Shown: one piece after another, positions 9,443 to 20,400 of the stretch
How positions within the stretch are numbered: position 1 is the first letter of the stretch
Layout of the letters: each line of letters opens with the position of its first letter
Assembly: GCF_000757725.1 (NCBI RefSeq)
Contig: NZ_JJMU01000014.1
Span: forward strand, 124,001-188,000
DNA: 64,000 nucleotides
Reading direction: 5' to 3'
DNA from: Sphingobacterium deserti
Lineage (GTDB): Bacteria; Bacteroidota; Bacteroidia; Sphingobacteriales; Sphingobacteriaceae
Program-made: the position numbers and the translations under genes
Notes under the pieces: model-generated
What the model saw: the letters and a program-made list of their open reading frames with translations, nothing else
Told to the model about the DNA's origin: nothing
Databases searched by the model: none

Positions 9443-11026
9443 TTACTTTACATCCCAGAAGATCTTCGTATCGCGGGTGTCTTTCGCTTGAACAGCACTG
9501 TAGTTATCGCTATTGTTAGTTACTTCAGAAGAAGGGTACAACAAACGTACAGGCGGGCGTTCAAAACCATTTAAATCGTCTACCGGAAATGCTGGAAGGA
9601 CAGGATATTTTGTTCTGCGGTATTCCGACCAAGCTTGTTCACCTTGCAACCAACCAAAATGTAACCATTTTTGCGTACCGATCAATTGCAATTTGTTTGC
9701 CGGAGTACCGGTGTAAGCGATATTAGAATTAGTTACAAATGCGGTAATCACCGAATCCACAGGAGTCGACACTTTAGTTGCGTGCGTACTAGTAGTATTT
9801 AGATAATAGTGAAAACTGATCGACTGTCTAACAGCAGTTTCGTAAGCCACTTTTGCATCCGCCGTGCTTCCCCAACGCTCTTGTGCCTCAGCTTTGATAA
9901 AGTTCACCTCCGATGCTGTCATCAAAACACCAGGCAATTTATTGTTAATCCATGCTGTTGCCGAATCAACTACAGCGTAGTCTTGGAATTGCTGCTCTGA
10001 CTCTACTTGCGTGAACGTTATAGGCATGGCTCTATATGTCGGATTCTGGACAAATGCGTTATTTACCGTTTTACCAAATTTATCAAATAGCACAGGTATC
10101 CGTGGATCGTTCGATGTATTAAGCACCGTGTTAAGCATGTAGTCTGGCGCATAATGGCTCGGAAGCTCTCTCAGCGCATCTAATAAACTTGACGTATACG
10201 TGCTTAATGGAGCTAACAAAACATCAGAAGAAGGCGTGTAATTACCTAAATTATCACCGTCTATTAGAGGGTAATCAGCAGGATTGTTCAACATTTCCAT
10301 AATTTCTGTTCTTGCAGTACTCTCATTCACATTGGACGTACGCATGAGCAATCTCAGACGTAAAGAGTTAGCATATTTCTGCCATTTCAAAGCAACTCCA
10401 CCATTTAAAATATCCGCCCTAGTGAAATCACTGGTAGGACTGTAGCCTTTAAAAAAGGTTGATGCGTTTTCAAGCCCCTCTATAAATACTGCATAAAGCT
10501 CTGTCTGCGAATCAAACTTAGCTAAACTAATTTGATCAGTCATTGGAAGACTCCCTGCTTCAGAAAAAGGAATATCACCAAAGTTGTCCACAAGCTTGGA
10601 TGCCTGATCATAAAGCACTACGCGCGCCGCATACATAAATGGATCAAGATCCGCTTTCTCGGTGTCACTCAAATCTGCGTAGGCTCTTTCCATCGCTCTA
10701 TAAACACCCAGTAAACCTGGACCGTAAAAATCATTCCAGTAACCATTGATATAAGAATCATTTTGCTGATACATTCCATTCGCATTTGTAAAGAATGTCG
10801 TTTGGGTGTAACGTGCTTGGTGCTGTAGTATGAAAGTACGGTAATGCCAATATTCCGATCTGAATCTTGAATTTGTCAACATCTGCGATAAGAATGCACG
10901 GATGTTTGGTGTCGCTGTCTGTTCCGGATCTAAGTATTTATCTTCTAGCTGGGATTTACAAGAGGTTGCACTTCCTAGCACGAATACCATGGAGATGGCG
11001 ATTAATATATTTTTTATCTTTTTCAT
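9443..11026 (-). CDS. SusD/RagB-like glycan-binding lipoprotein (unit 1)
   Basis: SusD proteins sit on the cell surface as lids of SusC transporters and capture oligosaccharides. I start the gene at the ATG at 11026, giving MKKIKNILIAISMVFVLGSATSCKS with a lipobox ending ATSC; the reading frame is open further upstream but that overlaps susC and destroys the signal peptide. The 527-residue protein belongs to the SusD-like 2 group (DUF4843/SusD_RagB): YANSLRLRLLMRTSN near the middle, NFIKAEAQERWG, and the closing AWSEYRRTKYPVLP ... RPPVRLLYPSSEVTNNSDNY. It follows susC by 26 bases and ends at a strong terminator. The substrate cannot be read from the sequence. Confidence 0.93.
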   Translation of the reverse strand: MKKIKNILIAISMVFVLGSATSCKSQLEDKYLDPEQTATPNIRAFLSQMLTNSRFRSEYWHYRTFILQHQARYTQTTFFTNANGMYQQNDSYINGYWNDFYGPGLLGVYRAMERAYADLSDTEKADLDPFMYAARVVLYDQASKLVDNFGDIPFSEAGSLPMTDQISLAKFDSQTELYAVFIEGLENASTFFKGYSPTSDFTRADILNGGVALKWQKYANSLRLRLLMRTSNVNESTARTEIMEMLNNPADYPLIDGDNLGNYTPSSDVLLAPLSTYTSSLLDALRELPSHYAPDYMLNTVLNTSNDPRIPVLFDKFGKTVNNAFVQNPTYRAMPITFTQVESEQQFQDYAVVDSATAWINNKLPGVLMTASEVNFIKAEAQERWGSTADAKVAYETAVRQSISFHYYLNTTSTHATKVSTPVDSVITAFVTNSNIAYTGTPANKLQLIGTQKWLHFGWLQGEQAWSEYRRTKYPVLPAFPVDDLNGFERPPVRLLYPSSEVTNNSDNYSAVQAKDTRDTKIFWDVK

Positions 11027-11052
11027 TGTTTTACTATTTGATAAGTGAACGA

Positions 11053-14000
11053 TTAGAAGTTCGCATTTAAAGAGAATCCAAAACTTCTTGTTGCTGCGTT
11101 CGAACCAATATCTACGCCTTGTGAATACCATTGTGTACCAACTGGCGCTTCTGGATCAATGTCTTTAATCGAACGGTAAAAGTAGAATAAGTTACGACCG
11201 ATCAACGACACACGAAGATTGTTAATTTTCACTTTTTGTGTGAAAGAATCTGGAATTCTGTAACTAATTACCGCCTCACGAAGCTTGATAAAGTTATTAT
11301 CCAATACGGCTGCCTTTTCATTCCAAGCGTTGTTACCCCATCCGAAAGTGTTTAAGTAATATTGTGCTGCGGATAGATTAACATCATTTACCGCACCAGA
11401 ATTTTCATTTACACCTTCCAGCGTAATTCCGGTTTCTCTGTAATCCAGTGTACTTTCTAAACGGCCTGCTGCGTAGGCGTATTTATGAGGTGCAGAAACC
11501 ATCTGCCCGCCAAAACGGTAATCTGCAGTGAAGTCTAAGCTAAAGTTTTTGTAAACGAAAGTATTACTTAAACCGCCGATCGCCTTAGGCATAATGTTGC
11601 CTACTTTTTCGTAACGTGATTTATCAATAACATAATAACCTGTATTGGTTATCAAGAATTCACCGTTTTCATTAGTTGCTCTCGGATGCACATAAATATT
11701 GCCCAATTCTTCACCCGGTCTAGCCTCTAAACGAAGGGAGCTTTGATCCATTTCATAGAAAACAAGCCTAGAGATACCCTCCCGAAGCGAGTTCAACTTC
11801 GACCTGTTGTTTGAAAAGTTTAGACGAGCGTTCCAACGAAAGTTTTCGCTTTGAATTGGCGTTCCTGTTAATGATAATTCCCAACCTCTATTTGCTATTT
11901 CGCCTACATTCACGATTTGGTTCAGCGCGCCTGTAGAAGCAGCAGTCGTTAAAGGCATAATTTGATCTTCGATACGGTTGGTATAGTAACTCGCATCCAA
12001 ACCTAAACGGCTATTTAAGAACTTCAATTCTAACCCGACTTCCGTTTCATATTTACGTTCTGGTCTTAAATCTAAGTTACCATAGCTGCTATTTACGTTC
12101 AACGCTGTCACGGGGTTAGTCGGCGTAATTAATGCGGACTGTCTAAATGCGACATTCGAAACATACATCGGCGCATCATTACCTACGACACCGTATGATG
12201 CACGTAATTTTCCGTAATTGAAGAACTCAGGCAATTTGAATGCATCGCTGAATACAAATCCTGTATTCACAGAGTAGTAATTGTATGTATTGTTTTGAAC
12301 AGGAAGTGTCGACGATGATTCACGTCTCGCTGTACCTTCTAAGAATAAATAGTTCTTATATCCCAAATTCATTAGTCCGAGATAAGCATACTTCAGCATC
12401 GATTTACGGGCATGCGTGGTAACAGCTTGACCGAAGCTATTGGTAATACTGAACCAGTTTTCAGAGACTAATCCACCTTCTGTTCTAGACATCTGGTCGT
12501 CGTAGTTTTCTGTTCTCGATTGAAAACCTCCACTTAGACTGAAATCAAAATCTTCCGAAAATTTATCTGCGTAAGTCAACAAGGCGTCACCATACACGAT
12601 GGAGTAGATTCCCTTAGAAACTTCATATTTACCCGTGCTGTTAGTTTCATTGAATCTTATAGAAGCTTCGTTGTGCTCTTTATTTTCAATATTTAGGGAA
12701 GTCACATCTGTACCAATACGTCCTCGTAGACTTAATTTATCGATAATTCTATAACTTAATGTTGCGCTAGATAAAAAGCGATTCTCTTCCTCCTCATAAA
12801 TATTCCGTTTCTGTTGCCAGAAGTAGTTTAGCAAATTAGTGCCATTGAAAGACAATGGAAATTCACCAGGTCTATTTGCGCCCCTGTTTTGAAACTTATA
12901 TCCTTCAGCAGTTTGATAAAGTTCATTCTTCATCTTCGCAACATCTTCAGCACCACTGAAGAAACCAGCATTGGATCCAAGTACATCACCCATCAGTCCT
13001 GGTCTGTTCTTCGTTCTTGTATTCACATAGTTCGCCACTACATCTAAATCAACTCGGTCAGACACCTTCACTGTACTATTTAAGTTGAAAGAGCTTCTAT
13101 TTTGTCTACTGCCCGGCGCTATAGCTTTATAGTCCATATTGGACGCAGATAAGCGGTAATTGATCTTTTCTGTCTGATTTGACAAACTCACATTGAAGTT
13201 ACTATTATGTCCTGTATCGAAGATATCGGCATAGTTTCCTCTGTTAGCACTATACGAGCGAACAGAGCCATCCCACCATCTCACATCACCCCCGTCATAC
13301 CGAGGTCCAAATTGCGCGTATGTATTATAGCGCAAAAGGCGTTCACCAGGATAACGCGGATCGGTTAACCATCCTTCTTCTGTCGCCCCAGCCGCCAAGT
13401 TACTGGTTGCTGTAGATCCGGGACCAAATTCATATTGCAGGTTTGGAAGAAATGCAGCCGACTCAATCGTCCCCGAATAGTTGAAATCAATCCCCAATCC
13501 TCTGCCTTTTGTACCTTTTTTCGTCGTGATTACAATCACACCACTTGCCGCATCCGAACCGTATAACGCGGTAGCACTAGCTCCCTTTAATACAGTCAAT
13601 GATTCAATATCGGCAGGATTAATATCTAACATACCGTTACCACGGATACGGTTATCTTGCCATATCGCCTGTCCACCTGGATCAGTTACACCCCCAGAGT
13701 TGTTCGTACCGCGCGCGCCAGCTTGTTGGTCATTCCGAATCATTACACCATCCACAACATAAAGCGGCTGACGGTTATAATTTAAGGAGTTGATACCACG
13801 AATCTGCACGTTTACCGCGCTGGATGCACCTCCAGGTGCGGTTGAAATGCGTACCCCTGGTGCCTTACCATAAAGTGCGGAACCGATATTCGTGTTTCCG
13901 GCTTCCGTAAGTTCCTTTGCAGAAATTGTAGACGCGGCATACCCCAACGCCTTTGTTTCCCTTTTGATACCTAATGCCGTAACAACCACTTCATCTAAGG

Positions 14001-14298
14001 CACCGGCATCCTCTTTAAGATTAACGTTTAACCGGTTTCCGGAAACAGTCAACTCTTGCGTCAAATAGCCCACCATCGTGAAGCGTAGCTTCGATCCCGC
14101 AGGAGCCTGAATCGAATAGTTACCGTCCACATCCGTTTGTGTGCCATTTGTCGTTCCCGATACCGACACCGTGACGCCTGGTAGAGCGCCGTTGGCATCC
14201 GTCACTTTTCCGGTGACGGTTTGCTGTGCAAATAACGCACTGATGCTGAATAGCATCAGCAGCGTTAAACTGCAACACTTTTTGTAAATTTTGCTCAT
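11053..14298 (-). CDS. SusC/RagA-like TonB-dependent transporter (unit 1)
   Basis: An outer-membrane importer that takes up oligosaccharides with its SusD lid, powered by TonB. The 1081 residues comprise a signal peptide (ending ALFAQ), a carboxypeptidase-regulatory-like domain (about 27-105, VTGKVTDANGALPGVTVSVSG), the plug (ALDEVVVTALGIKRETKALGY; NPADIESLTVLKGASATALYGSDAASGVIVITTKKG) and a 22-strand barrel ending SFGFSLNANF. The ATG overlaps the TGA stop of the upstream ROK gene as ATGA, so translation is probably coupled. Closely resembles the second SusC in its N-terminal 120 residues, indicating tandem duplication. Confidence 0.96.
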   Translation of the reverse strand: MSKIYKKCCSLTLLMLFSISALFAQQTVTGKVTDANGALPGVTVSVSGTTNGTQTDVDGNYSIQAPAGSKLRFTMVGYLTQELTVSGNRLNVNLKEDAGALDEVVVTALGIKRETKALGYAASTISAKELTEAGNTNIGSALYGKAPGVRISTAPGGASSAVNVQIRGINSLNYNRQPLYVVDGVMIRNDQQAGARGTNNSGGVTDPGGQAIWQDNRIRGNGMLDINPADIESLTVLKGASATALYGSDAASGVIVITTKKGTKGRGLGIDFNYSGTIESAAFLPNLQYEFGPGSTATSNLAAGATEEGWLTDPRYPGERLLRYNTYAQFGPRYDGGDVRWWDGSVRSYSANRGNYADIFDTGHNSNFNVSLSNQTEKINYRLSASNMDYKAIAPGSRQNRSSFNLNSTVKVSDRVDLDVVANYVNTRTKNRPGLMGDVLGSNAGFFSGAEDVAKMKNELYQTAEGYKFQNRGANRPGEFPLSFNGTNLLNYFWQQKRNIYEEEENRFLSSATLSYRIIDKLSLRGRIGTDVTSLNIENKEHNEASIRFNETNSTGKYEVSKGIYSIVYGDALLTYADKFSEDFDFSLSGGFQSRTENYDDQMSRTEGGLVSENWFSITNSFGQAVTTHARKSMLKYAYLGLMNLGYKNYLFLEGTARRESSSTLPVQNNTYNYYSVNTGFVFSDAFKLPEFFNYGKLRASYGVVGNDAPMYVSNVAFRQSALITPTNPVTALNVNSSYGNLDLRPERKYETEVGLELKFLNSRLGLDASYYTNRIEDQIMPLTTAASTGALNQIVNVGEIANRGWELSLTGTPIQSENFRWNARLNFSNNRSKLNSLREGISRLVFYEMDQSSLRLEARPGEELGNIYVHPRATNENGEFLITNTGYYVIDKSRYEKVGNIMPKAIGGLSNTFVYKNFSLDFTADYRFGGQMVSAPHKYAYAAGRLESTLDYRETGITLEGVNENSGAVNDVNLSAAQYYLNTFGWGNNAWNEKAAVLDNNFIKLREAVISYRIPDSFTQKVKINNLRVSLIGRNLFYFYRSIKDIDPEAPVGTQWYSQGVDIGSNAATRSFGFSLNANF

Positions 14299-15488
14299 TG
14301 TTGTTGTAATTTGTTGTGTTTTAGTTTTGGGTATATTATGTTAGGTTGTTGCATCGCTATGCAAGCGCTTGCAATAGTTTGTACGTTTTTTAAATCCGAC
14401 ACGACAATATCCGTTAGCCGAGATAATCTGGGTATACAATATTCCTGAATAGATGAACGAAGTGCTGGTAATAGATCATCCCCAAACCGCTCCCCTTTTC
14501 CGCTCACGATGATACGCTCTGGATTCATTATATGGATTAAGGTGGATATCCCTTTTCCAAGCATGTGTATGATGTTTTTAACTGCTCTGAGCGTTACTTG
14601 ATCGCCATGCGCAAATGCATGAATTAAGTCAGAGAGTGCTACCTCATTTCCTTCTTCAGTTATTCGTTGTAAGTGGGAAGCTTCCCCAGCAAGCAAAGCA
14701 ACCTTTACGGAATCAAAAAGGCTAACAAGCGAGGCTTCAACTTCTAAACAGCCTTTCTTTCCACAGGAACATAATTTTTGGCTATTTGCCAACGGAATAT
14801 GGCTAAACTCCCCGGCATAACCACTATGCCCTTTATAAATCTTATTTCCGATAATCATCCCTAGCCCCACGCCCCAGTTGAAGTTGATAACTAAAATATC
14901 CTGACTGCCTTTGCCTTTCCCAAATTTATGTTCAGCCACAGCAATAGCACTGGAGTCGTTAGCAACGGCGGTAGGATAACCTAATTCTGCCTCAACATGC
15001 TGTCTTACTTTGAAGAATAATGATTCCGATGGGAACGAATGATTCAAGCCACGCTCGCTATCGACAAACCCGGGCATTGTTAACCCTACTAGGCAATGTT
15101 CTGGCTTGTTGACGCTTTCTAATACTTCTTGAGCGGCGGCGATTATTACAGCAAAAGCTTGTTCGTCTTCATATATGCGTACCGGAAACGTTCGTATAGG
15201 AATCAGTAACGTATTCCTGATATCCATGACGCCGATGGATGTATAAAACTGATCAATAGCTATAGTGACAATGATTGGTAAGTTAGATATGGATAAAGAG
15301 TACCGCATAGCACGCCTCCCACCTGTAGAGGCCGCAAATCCATCTTCCAGCAAAAGACCTTTACTCAATAATTTCGTAACCTCCCCCGCTATTTTAGGAA
15401 TGCTTTTCCCGGTGCAGGCACTCAATTCCGATACTGATAAACAGTCTGAATAGTAGAGATGCTTAATTATTTCGTTCGTCAAATTCAT
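14295..15488 (-). CDS. ROK-family transcriptional regulator or sugar kinase (unit 1)
   Basis: The 397-residue protein has an N-terminal winged helix (residues about 1-60, SVSELSACTGKSIPKIAGEVTKLLSKGLLLE, then TGGRRAM) and a C-terminal ROK sugar-kinase fold with the zinc motif GHSGYAGEFSHIPLANSQKL followed by CSCGKKGCLEVE. The presence of both domains argues for a NagC/Mlc/XylR-type repressor that responds to a sugar or sugar phosphate; the ND of VANDSSAIAVAE keeps the catalytic aspartate, so kinase activity is not excluded. It is the first gene of a ROK-susC-susD operon and its stop codon overlaps the susC start. In most Bacteroidota loci SusCD is controlled by sigma/anti-sigma or hybrid two-component systems instead. 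Confidence 0.92.
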   Translation of the reverse strand: MNLTNEIIKHLYYSDCLSVSELSACTGKSIPKIAGEVTKLLSKGLLLEDGFAASTGGRRAMRYSLSISNLPIIVTIAIDQFYTSIGVMDIRNTLLIPIRTFPVRIYEDEQAFAVIIAAAQEVLESVNKPEHCLVGLTMPGFVDSERGLNHSFPSESLFFKVRQHVEAELGYPTAVANDSSAIAVAEHKFGKGKGSQDILVINFNWGVGLGMIIGNKIYKGHSGYAGEFSHIPLANSQKLCSCGKKGCLEVEASLVSLFDSVKVALLAGEASHLQRITEEGNEVALSDLIHAFAHGDQVTLRAVKNIIHMLGKGISTLIHIMNPERIIVSGKGERFGDDLLPALRSSIQEYCIPRLSRLTDIVVSDLKNVQTIASACIAMQQPNIIYPKLKHNKLQQQ

Positions 15489-15733
15489 TGTAGCTTTTCG
15501 GCTATCGATTAGTTTGTTATCATAACTGGCGGTGAAAATAAAAAAAGTTTTTTGAAATGGCCAACTTTTTAAAATAATTAATAAGTGATGGCTAATTTTT
15601 AAAAACTAAGAATTTATCCGGTGCATTTACATCACATGTTTTTATAGTTAATATTTACCAATATAATCCTTGCGCGTTTTTTTCGAATCCCTCATTTTTC
15701 AGGCAGTACTAGAAGACGTTAAAAAGACATATT
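15489..15733. other. control region upstream of ROK unit 1
   Basis: AT-rich intergenic DNA. It contains two direct copies of ATGGCyAAyTTTTTAAAA at 15557-15574 and 15588-15605, 31 bp apart (three helical turns). The word CAACTTTTTAAAATA at 15562-15576 also occurs, inverted, upstream of the second ROK gene. No consensus -7 box was found here. Confidence 0.5.
15557..15605. promoter_or_regulatory. direct-repeat operator candidate for ROK unit 1
   Basis: ATGGCCAACTTTTTAAAA and ATGGCTAATTTTTAAAAA are repeated with 31-bp spacing, about 70-120 bases before the ROK start. AT-rich sites of this sort fit the family of NagC/Mlc operators, but binding is inferred only. Confidence 0.4.
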
Positions 15734-15763
15734 AAAAAAAAGGGGACGCCAAATGACGTCCCC
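15734..15763 (-). terminator. terminator after SusD (unit 2)
   Basis: On the minus strand GGGGACG and CGTCCCC pair around an 8-base loop and lead into eight T residues. Confidence 0.88.
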
Positions 15764-15813
15764 AGTTATCAAACTTAGTTAAAAGTACTCAATCAATAGG
15801 TTTGACTATTACA

Positions 15814-17418
15814 CTAATTTACATCCCAAAATATCTTTGCATCGATTCTATCCTTTGCTCTGACCGCCTCATAATTAGTTGGATTATAAGTACGCTCATT
15901 TTCCGGATACAATAAACGAGAAGGCGGAAGACTTTGTGAAGATGAATTGTCATTCGCAAAAATTAACGTTGGATAATTGGTTCTGCGATACTCTGCCCAT
16001 GCTTGATGAGCAAGTATTACAGAAAAATTCGCCCAATTTTGAGTAGCAATCTTCTCCAATTTCTGCTGCTGAGTACCTGAATAATTGACTTTCGCGCTAG
16101 ACAAAAGGCTTATTATTTCTACTTCTGTAGCGGGTGTCTCTGGTCTGTAAGCGGTACCGTCAGCGTTATCATTCAAAGCATTTATATAAAACCAATACTC
16201 AATAGACTGTCGAATTCCTTTCTCATATTCATCCTTCGCAGCACTCCCAACGCCCCAACGCTCGTTTGCTTCAGCCTTTAAAAAGCTTATTTCTGCAGGG
16301 GTAAAAATTATACCCGGAAATTTATCATTCCTACTAAACGTTGCAGAGTCAACGCGCGAAATTAAGTTATTACTGATCTGATCTTCCTGCACCGTCGGAT
16401 CTAAATTTGGATCAAGACCTAAATAATCTCCGTTAGCATTTTTTGAAAAGAATACGCGTAGACGAGGGTCGTTAGAAGGCTTCATCAAATCATTAATTAA
16501 AAAACCTGGGGCATAATTAAACCCCCCGCTTTCGAATGAGTTTCTTATTCCGTCTACACCGACTACACTGCGCAACTCTGCACCCCTAGAATCTATTTTG
16601 ATAGAGTTTGCTATCGTTGTAACGAGAGGATACAAGGTCGGGTTTCCCAATATTTCAGTGACTACAGTTCTTGCCTTTGCTTCGTCTGCATATGATATCC
16701 TCATAGCAAGTCTCAATCTCAAGGAATTCGCGTATATTTTCCATTTTTCAAGACTCCCTTGATTAATGATATCAGCTTTGTCGAACATTGGTTTATAAAA
16801 CGAATTGGTTTGATAAGCATTTAAATAGTCCGCTACTACTTTCAGATCATCGATAAATTTGTAGTATAGCTCCTTTTGATCATCATACTTTGCATTTTGA
16901 ATAAGGCCACTTGAGGTAAGTATATGCCCAGCTTCACTAAATGGTATATCGCCCCACATATCAATCATTTGCGCAGTCTGATCATATAGAAATATTTTAC
17001 TAATCTGCATGAACAAATCATATCCAGCCTTCTCTTCGCTGCTTGACAAATTATTATAAAGCTTCATCATTTCCGTATAGGATGAAAAAGGTCCAGTATA
17101 ATAGTATTGCCAACGGCTTTGCGTATAAGCAGTTTGTTGCTCATATCGTCCATTAGTCGCGGTATAACCAAATAACTGGCTATATTTTCCAGGCATCGGT
17201 AGGTGAAAAACATAAAGATTCCAATACCGTGGCATTATTGTATTAGCGCTCGCCTTGCTTTGATTAAACAGTAGCCCAGAGAACAATCGAGGAATGTCTG
17301 CCTCCACGGAGGATTCTGGGTTATAATAGTTTTCGTCGAAACTATCTTGACTACAGGAACTCGCTATTAGACCGAGTATAAAGCCAATATATATTACATT
17401 CTTTTTAATACTTTTCAT
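15814..17418 (-). CDS. SusD/RagB-like glycan-binding lipoprotein (unit 2)
   Basis: A 534-residue paralogue of the first SusD. I prefer the ATG at 17418 (MKSIKKNVIYIGFILGLIAS then SCSQ, a lipoprotein signal with cysteine near residue 22). An ATG at 17439 directly follows the susC TAA and would add seven residues. Shared landmarks with unit 1 are YANSLRLRLAMRISYADEA, SFLKAEANERWGVG, AWAEYRRTNYPTL and the final SRLLYPENERTYNPTNYEAVRAKDRIDAKIFWDVN, whose last words (AKDxxDxKIFWDV) are the same as in unit 1. Surface-exposed partner of the SusC at 17440-20802. Confidence 0.93.
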   Translation of the reverse strand: MKSIKKNVIYIGFILGLIASSCSQDSFDENYYNPESSVEADIPRLFSGLLFNQSKASANTIMPRYWNLYVFHLPMPGKYSQLFGYTATNGRYEQQTAYTQSRWQYYYTGPFSSYTEMMKLYNNLSSSEEKAGYDLFMQISKIFLYDQTAQMIDMWGDIPFSEAGHILTSSGLIQNAKYDDQKELYYKFIDDLKVVADYLNAYQTNSFYKPMFDKADIINQGSLEKWKIYANSLRLRLAMRISYADEAKARTVVTEILGNPTLYPLVTTIANSIKIDSRGAELRSVVGVDGIRNSFESGGFNYAPGFLINDLMKPSNDPRLRVFFSKNANGDYLGLDPNLDPTVQEDQISNNLISRVDSATFSRNDKFPGIIFTPAEISFLKAEANERWGVGSAAKDEYEKGIRQSIEYWFYINALNDNADGTAYRPETPATEVEIISLLSSAKVNYSGTQQQKLEKIATQNWANFSVILAHQAWAEYRRTNYPTLIFANDNSSSQSLPPSRLLYPENERTYNPTNYEAVRAKDRIDAKIFWDVN

Positions 17419-17439
17419 AATTTTCAAAATTAACTTCAT

Positions 17440-20400
17440 TTAAAACGATGCTCTTAATGATAGCCCAAAAGAACGTGGAACAACTCCAGCATTTCCTATG
17501 TTCGCTCTCGATATCCAATTTGTGCCCCGAGTTGCTTCTGGATCTAAATGTGGAATTGTTTTATGAATGAAAAATAAATTTCTGCCATAAGCTGATACCA
17601 CCACATTCTTTGCTTTTATTCGATTTGCTAAAGTAGCTGGCAATGTATAAGCAAAAGATATTTCCCGCATTCTAATGAAATCATTATCAAAAACGGCAGA
17701 CTTGTAGGTACCTGTTCTTGCTGCACCAGGATAGCTACCCCAATAGTTAGACAATCTATAGTATTCGCCGGCTTCTATCACGCTTGTGTTCGTTGAACCA
17801 TCTGCATTTTTCCCTTCTAACACGATCCCATCGTGAAAAATGGTGGCGCCTGAAGGAGCTCCATTTCGAGCATCGACAAATCTACCATCTGTAGCCACAT
17901 AGTATGGAATACCGCCAGTCTGTTCATCGCGACCGAAAAGTGTTTCCTTATACATCCCCGCACTTCTTCCATACTGAATCGACGGGGAATACACTTGACC
18001 ACCAAAGCGAAAATCGATAACTGTATTAATTAGGAAAGATTTGTATTGGAAACCATTAATAAACCCACCCACTGTTTTTGGCTGAATGTTCCCCGCAACT
18101 ATTAAATTATCATAATCCGGTATATAGAAACCTCGGCTATCAACTAATAGGTCGCCATCTGCATTCTTCTTTAAATCATAAGTATAAATATCTCCGGCAG
18201 CTTTACCAACCTCAGAGCGGACATAAAGCGAACCATTGTCAACGTTAGTATGCTCGAGCATTTCAAGATTTTCAGCAAGCTTTGTTAATTTATTACGATT
18301 GAAAGCAAAATTTATTCTGGAATCCCATGAAAAATTTTGATTTTTAATTGGTGTAAAATTCAAACCAATTTCCAATCCATAATTCCGCATGTTTCCCACG
18401 TTCTGCATAATCTTGGATGTTCCTGTAGAGAAGGCGACATCCAAAGGAACGATCATATCAACAATTTGGTTGTTGTAATATGTTAAATCTAATCCTAGTC
18501 GATTGTTTAGAAAATTGTTTTCCAAACCTATTTCAAATTCTCTCTTAGTCTCGTTTTGCAGATTATCATTTCCATATGTATTAGGTAACACTAATGTTGG
18601 TGTACCAGATACAGATCGAGCGTCGTATACGACGTTAGCAGTATACGGATCAGGAGGATTTCCTACAACGCCAAAAGATGCTCGCAACTTACTGTAGCTA
18701 ATGAATGTTGGCATTTTCAACAAATTGCTTAACTCCAAAGCACTACTGATAGACGGGTAATAGAATACATTATTACCTGACGATAATGTCGAAGTTCGCT
18801 CCTGTCTAATAGATCCTTCTACGAATAGGTAGTTATTAAATTCAAGTCCCGCTACACCAAAAAGACCATCTTTGACAAGATTTCTTCTACGCGCATACCC
18901 GCGTGTTGCACTGTTTGAGGCATTCATGGAAAACCAATTTCTCTGAGAGAGACCGCCTTCTGTATTAGCTGACGAATAGTTATAGGTTTCTTCCCTTCCT
19001 TGGTAACCCGCTTGGAAATTTAGAGCTGTCTTTTCTGAAAGCTTGAGGTTATATGATAATAGGATATCACCATATAAAATATTGTATCTATTGTTTTCGA
19101 CACTGTAATGTCCGGAAGTTCCTATGTGCAAAGGAATTGTGTTGGGCTCCTTGTTCTCTGAATGAAAACTAGTAAAGTCGGTCCCTAACGTACCACGTAA
19201 ACTTAAATTATCTAGAATTTTATAGTTTATTTTACCTGTAGCCATCAAACGGTTGTTATACTCATCATATTGTCTTTCCCTTTGTGTCCAAAGGTAGTCC
19301 ATGTAATCTCCTCCACCAACGCTTAATAGGAAAGCCTCCTCCGGATTCTGCGTTCTGTCGGCCGCGGTCACATATTTATATCCTTGACTAGTCTTATAGT
19401 ACTTCTCGAACCAATCGATATTGTTAACGGCACTTAAAAACCCGGTGTAGTTATTCGTCATACGATCTATCATATAAGGCCTATTGTTAATATGCTCGTT
19501 GACATAATTTGCTATAACACTAACATCTAGCTTTGGCGTGATATGGTACGTAGAGTTAAGGTTAAAAGTGTTTTTATTTTGGGGGCCACTTTCCATAACG
19601 CCTTGATAGCTATTCCGCGTATAAGATAATCTGTAGTTCGACTTTTCATTGGCATTATAAATAGCGACATTGTATATGCCGCTGCGACCGTCTTGATAGA
19701 ATTTCTTATAGTTGTCCTTATAAGCTACATAATTTCGGATCTGCCCATCCCAAAAAATAGCTTCCTGTCCGTTAAATCGTGGACCAAACTGCCCCCAAGC
19801 ACTAAATCGAGGCTGCAAAACAATATCTCCCTCGTTGTACTGCCCCGGAGCAGCTATGTTCAACGTTGATGCTTGATTCGGAGTTCCAAACCAAATTCTA
19901 CCATTGGACACCGTACGATGAATAAAACCGTCATTTTGTACCCCCCCTACAGATCTCGCATATCCTGGACCAAAATCATATTGATAATCCGGCAACATTG
20001 CTACTTGCTCAATACCTTGGGAAAGACTGAAATCCACGCCAAATCCTTGCGATCCTTTCCCACTTTTTGTAGTAATAACAACTACTCCGGCGGCGGCATC
20101 AGAACCATATAAGGCAGATGCCGCTGCCCCCTTAAGGATGTTGATACTTTCGATATTTTCTGGATTTATATCTAAAATACCGTTCCCTCTTATGCGTTGA
20201 TCGTCCCAAAAGCTTTGGTTATTAACTTCCTCATTTCTTGTAATAACTCCATCCACTACGATTAGAGGTTGCCTTTGAAAGCTGATGGAATTCATGTTCC
20301 CCCGAATATCAATACTCACAGCAGAATTTCCACCACCAGCATTCGTATTAATTGAAACTCCTGTAGCTTTTCCATACAAAGCTGAAGCAAAATTGGTCGG

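Noticed and set aside
11027-11131. Longer SusD (unit 1) overlapping susC
   Set aside because: It would add 35 residues before the lipoprotein signal and overlap the susC end in another frame.
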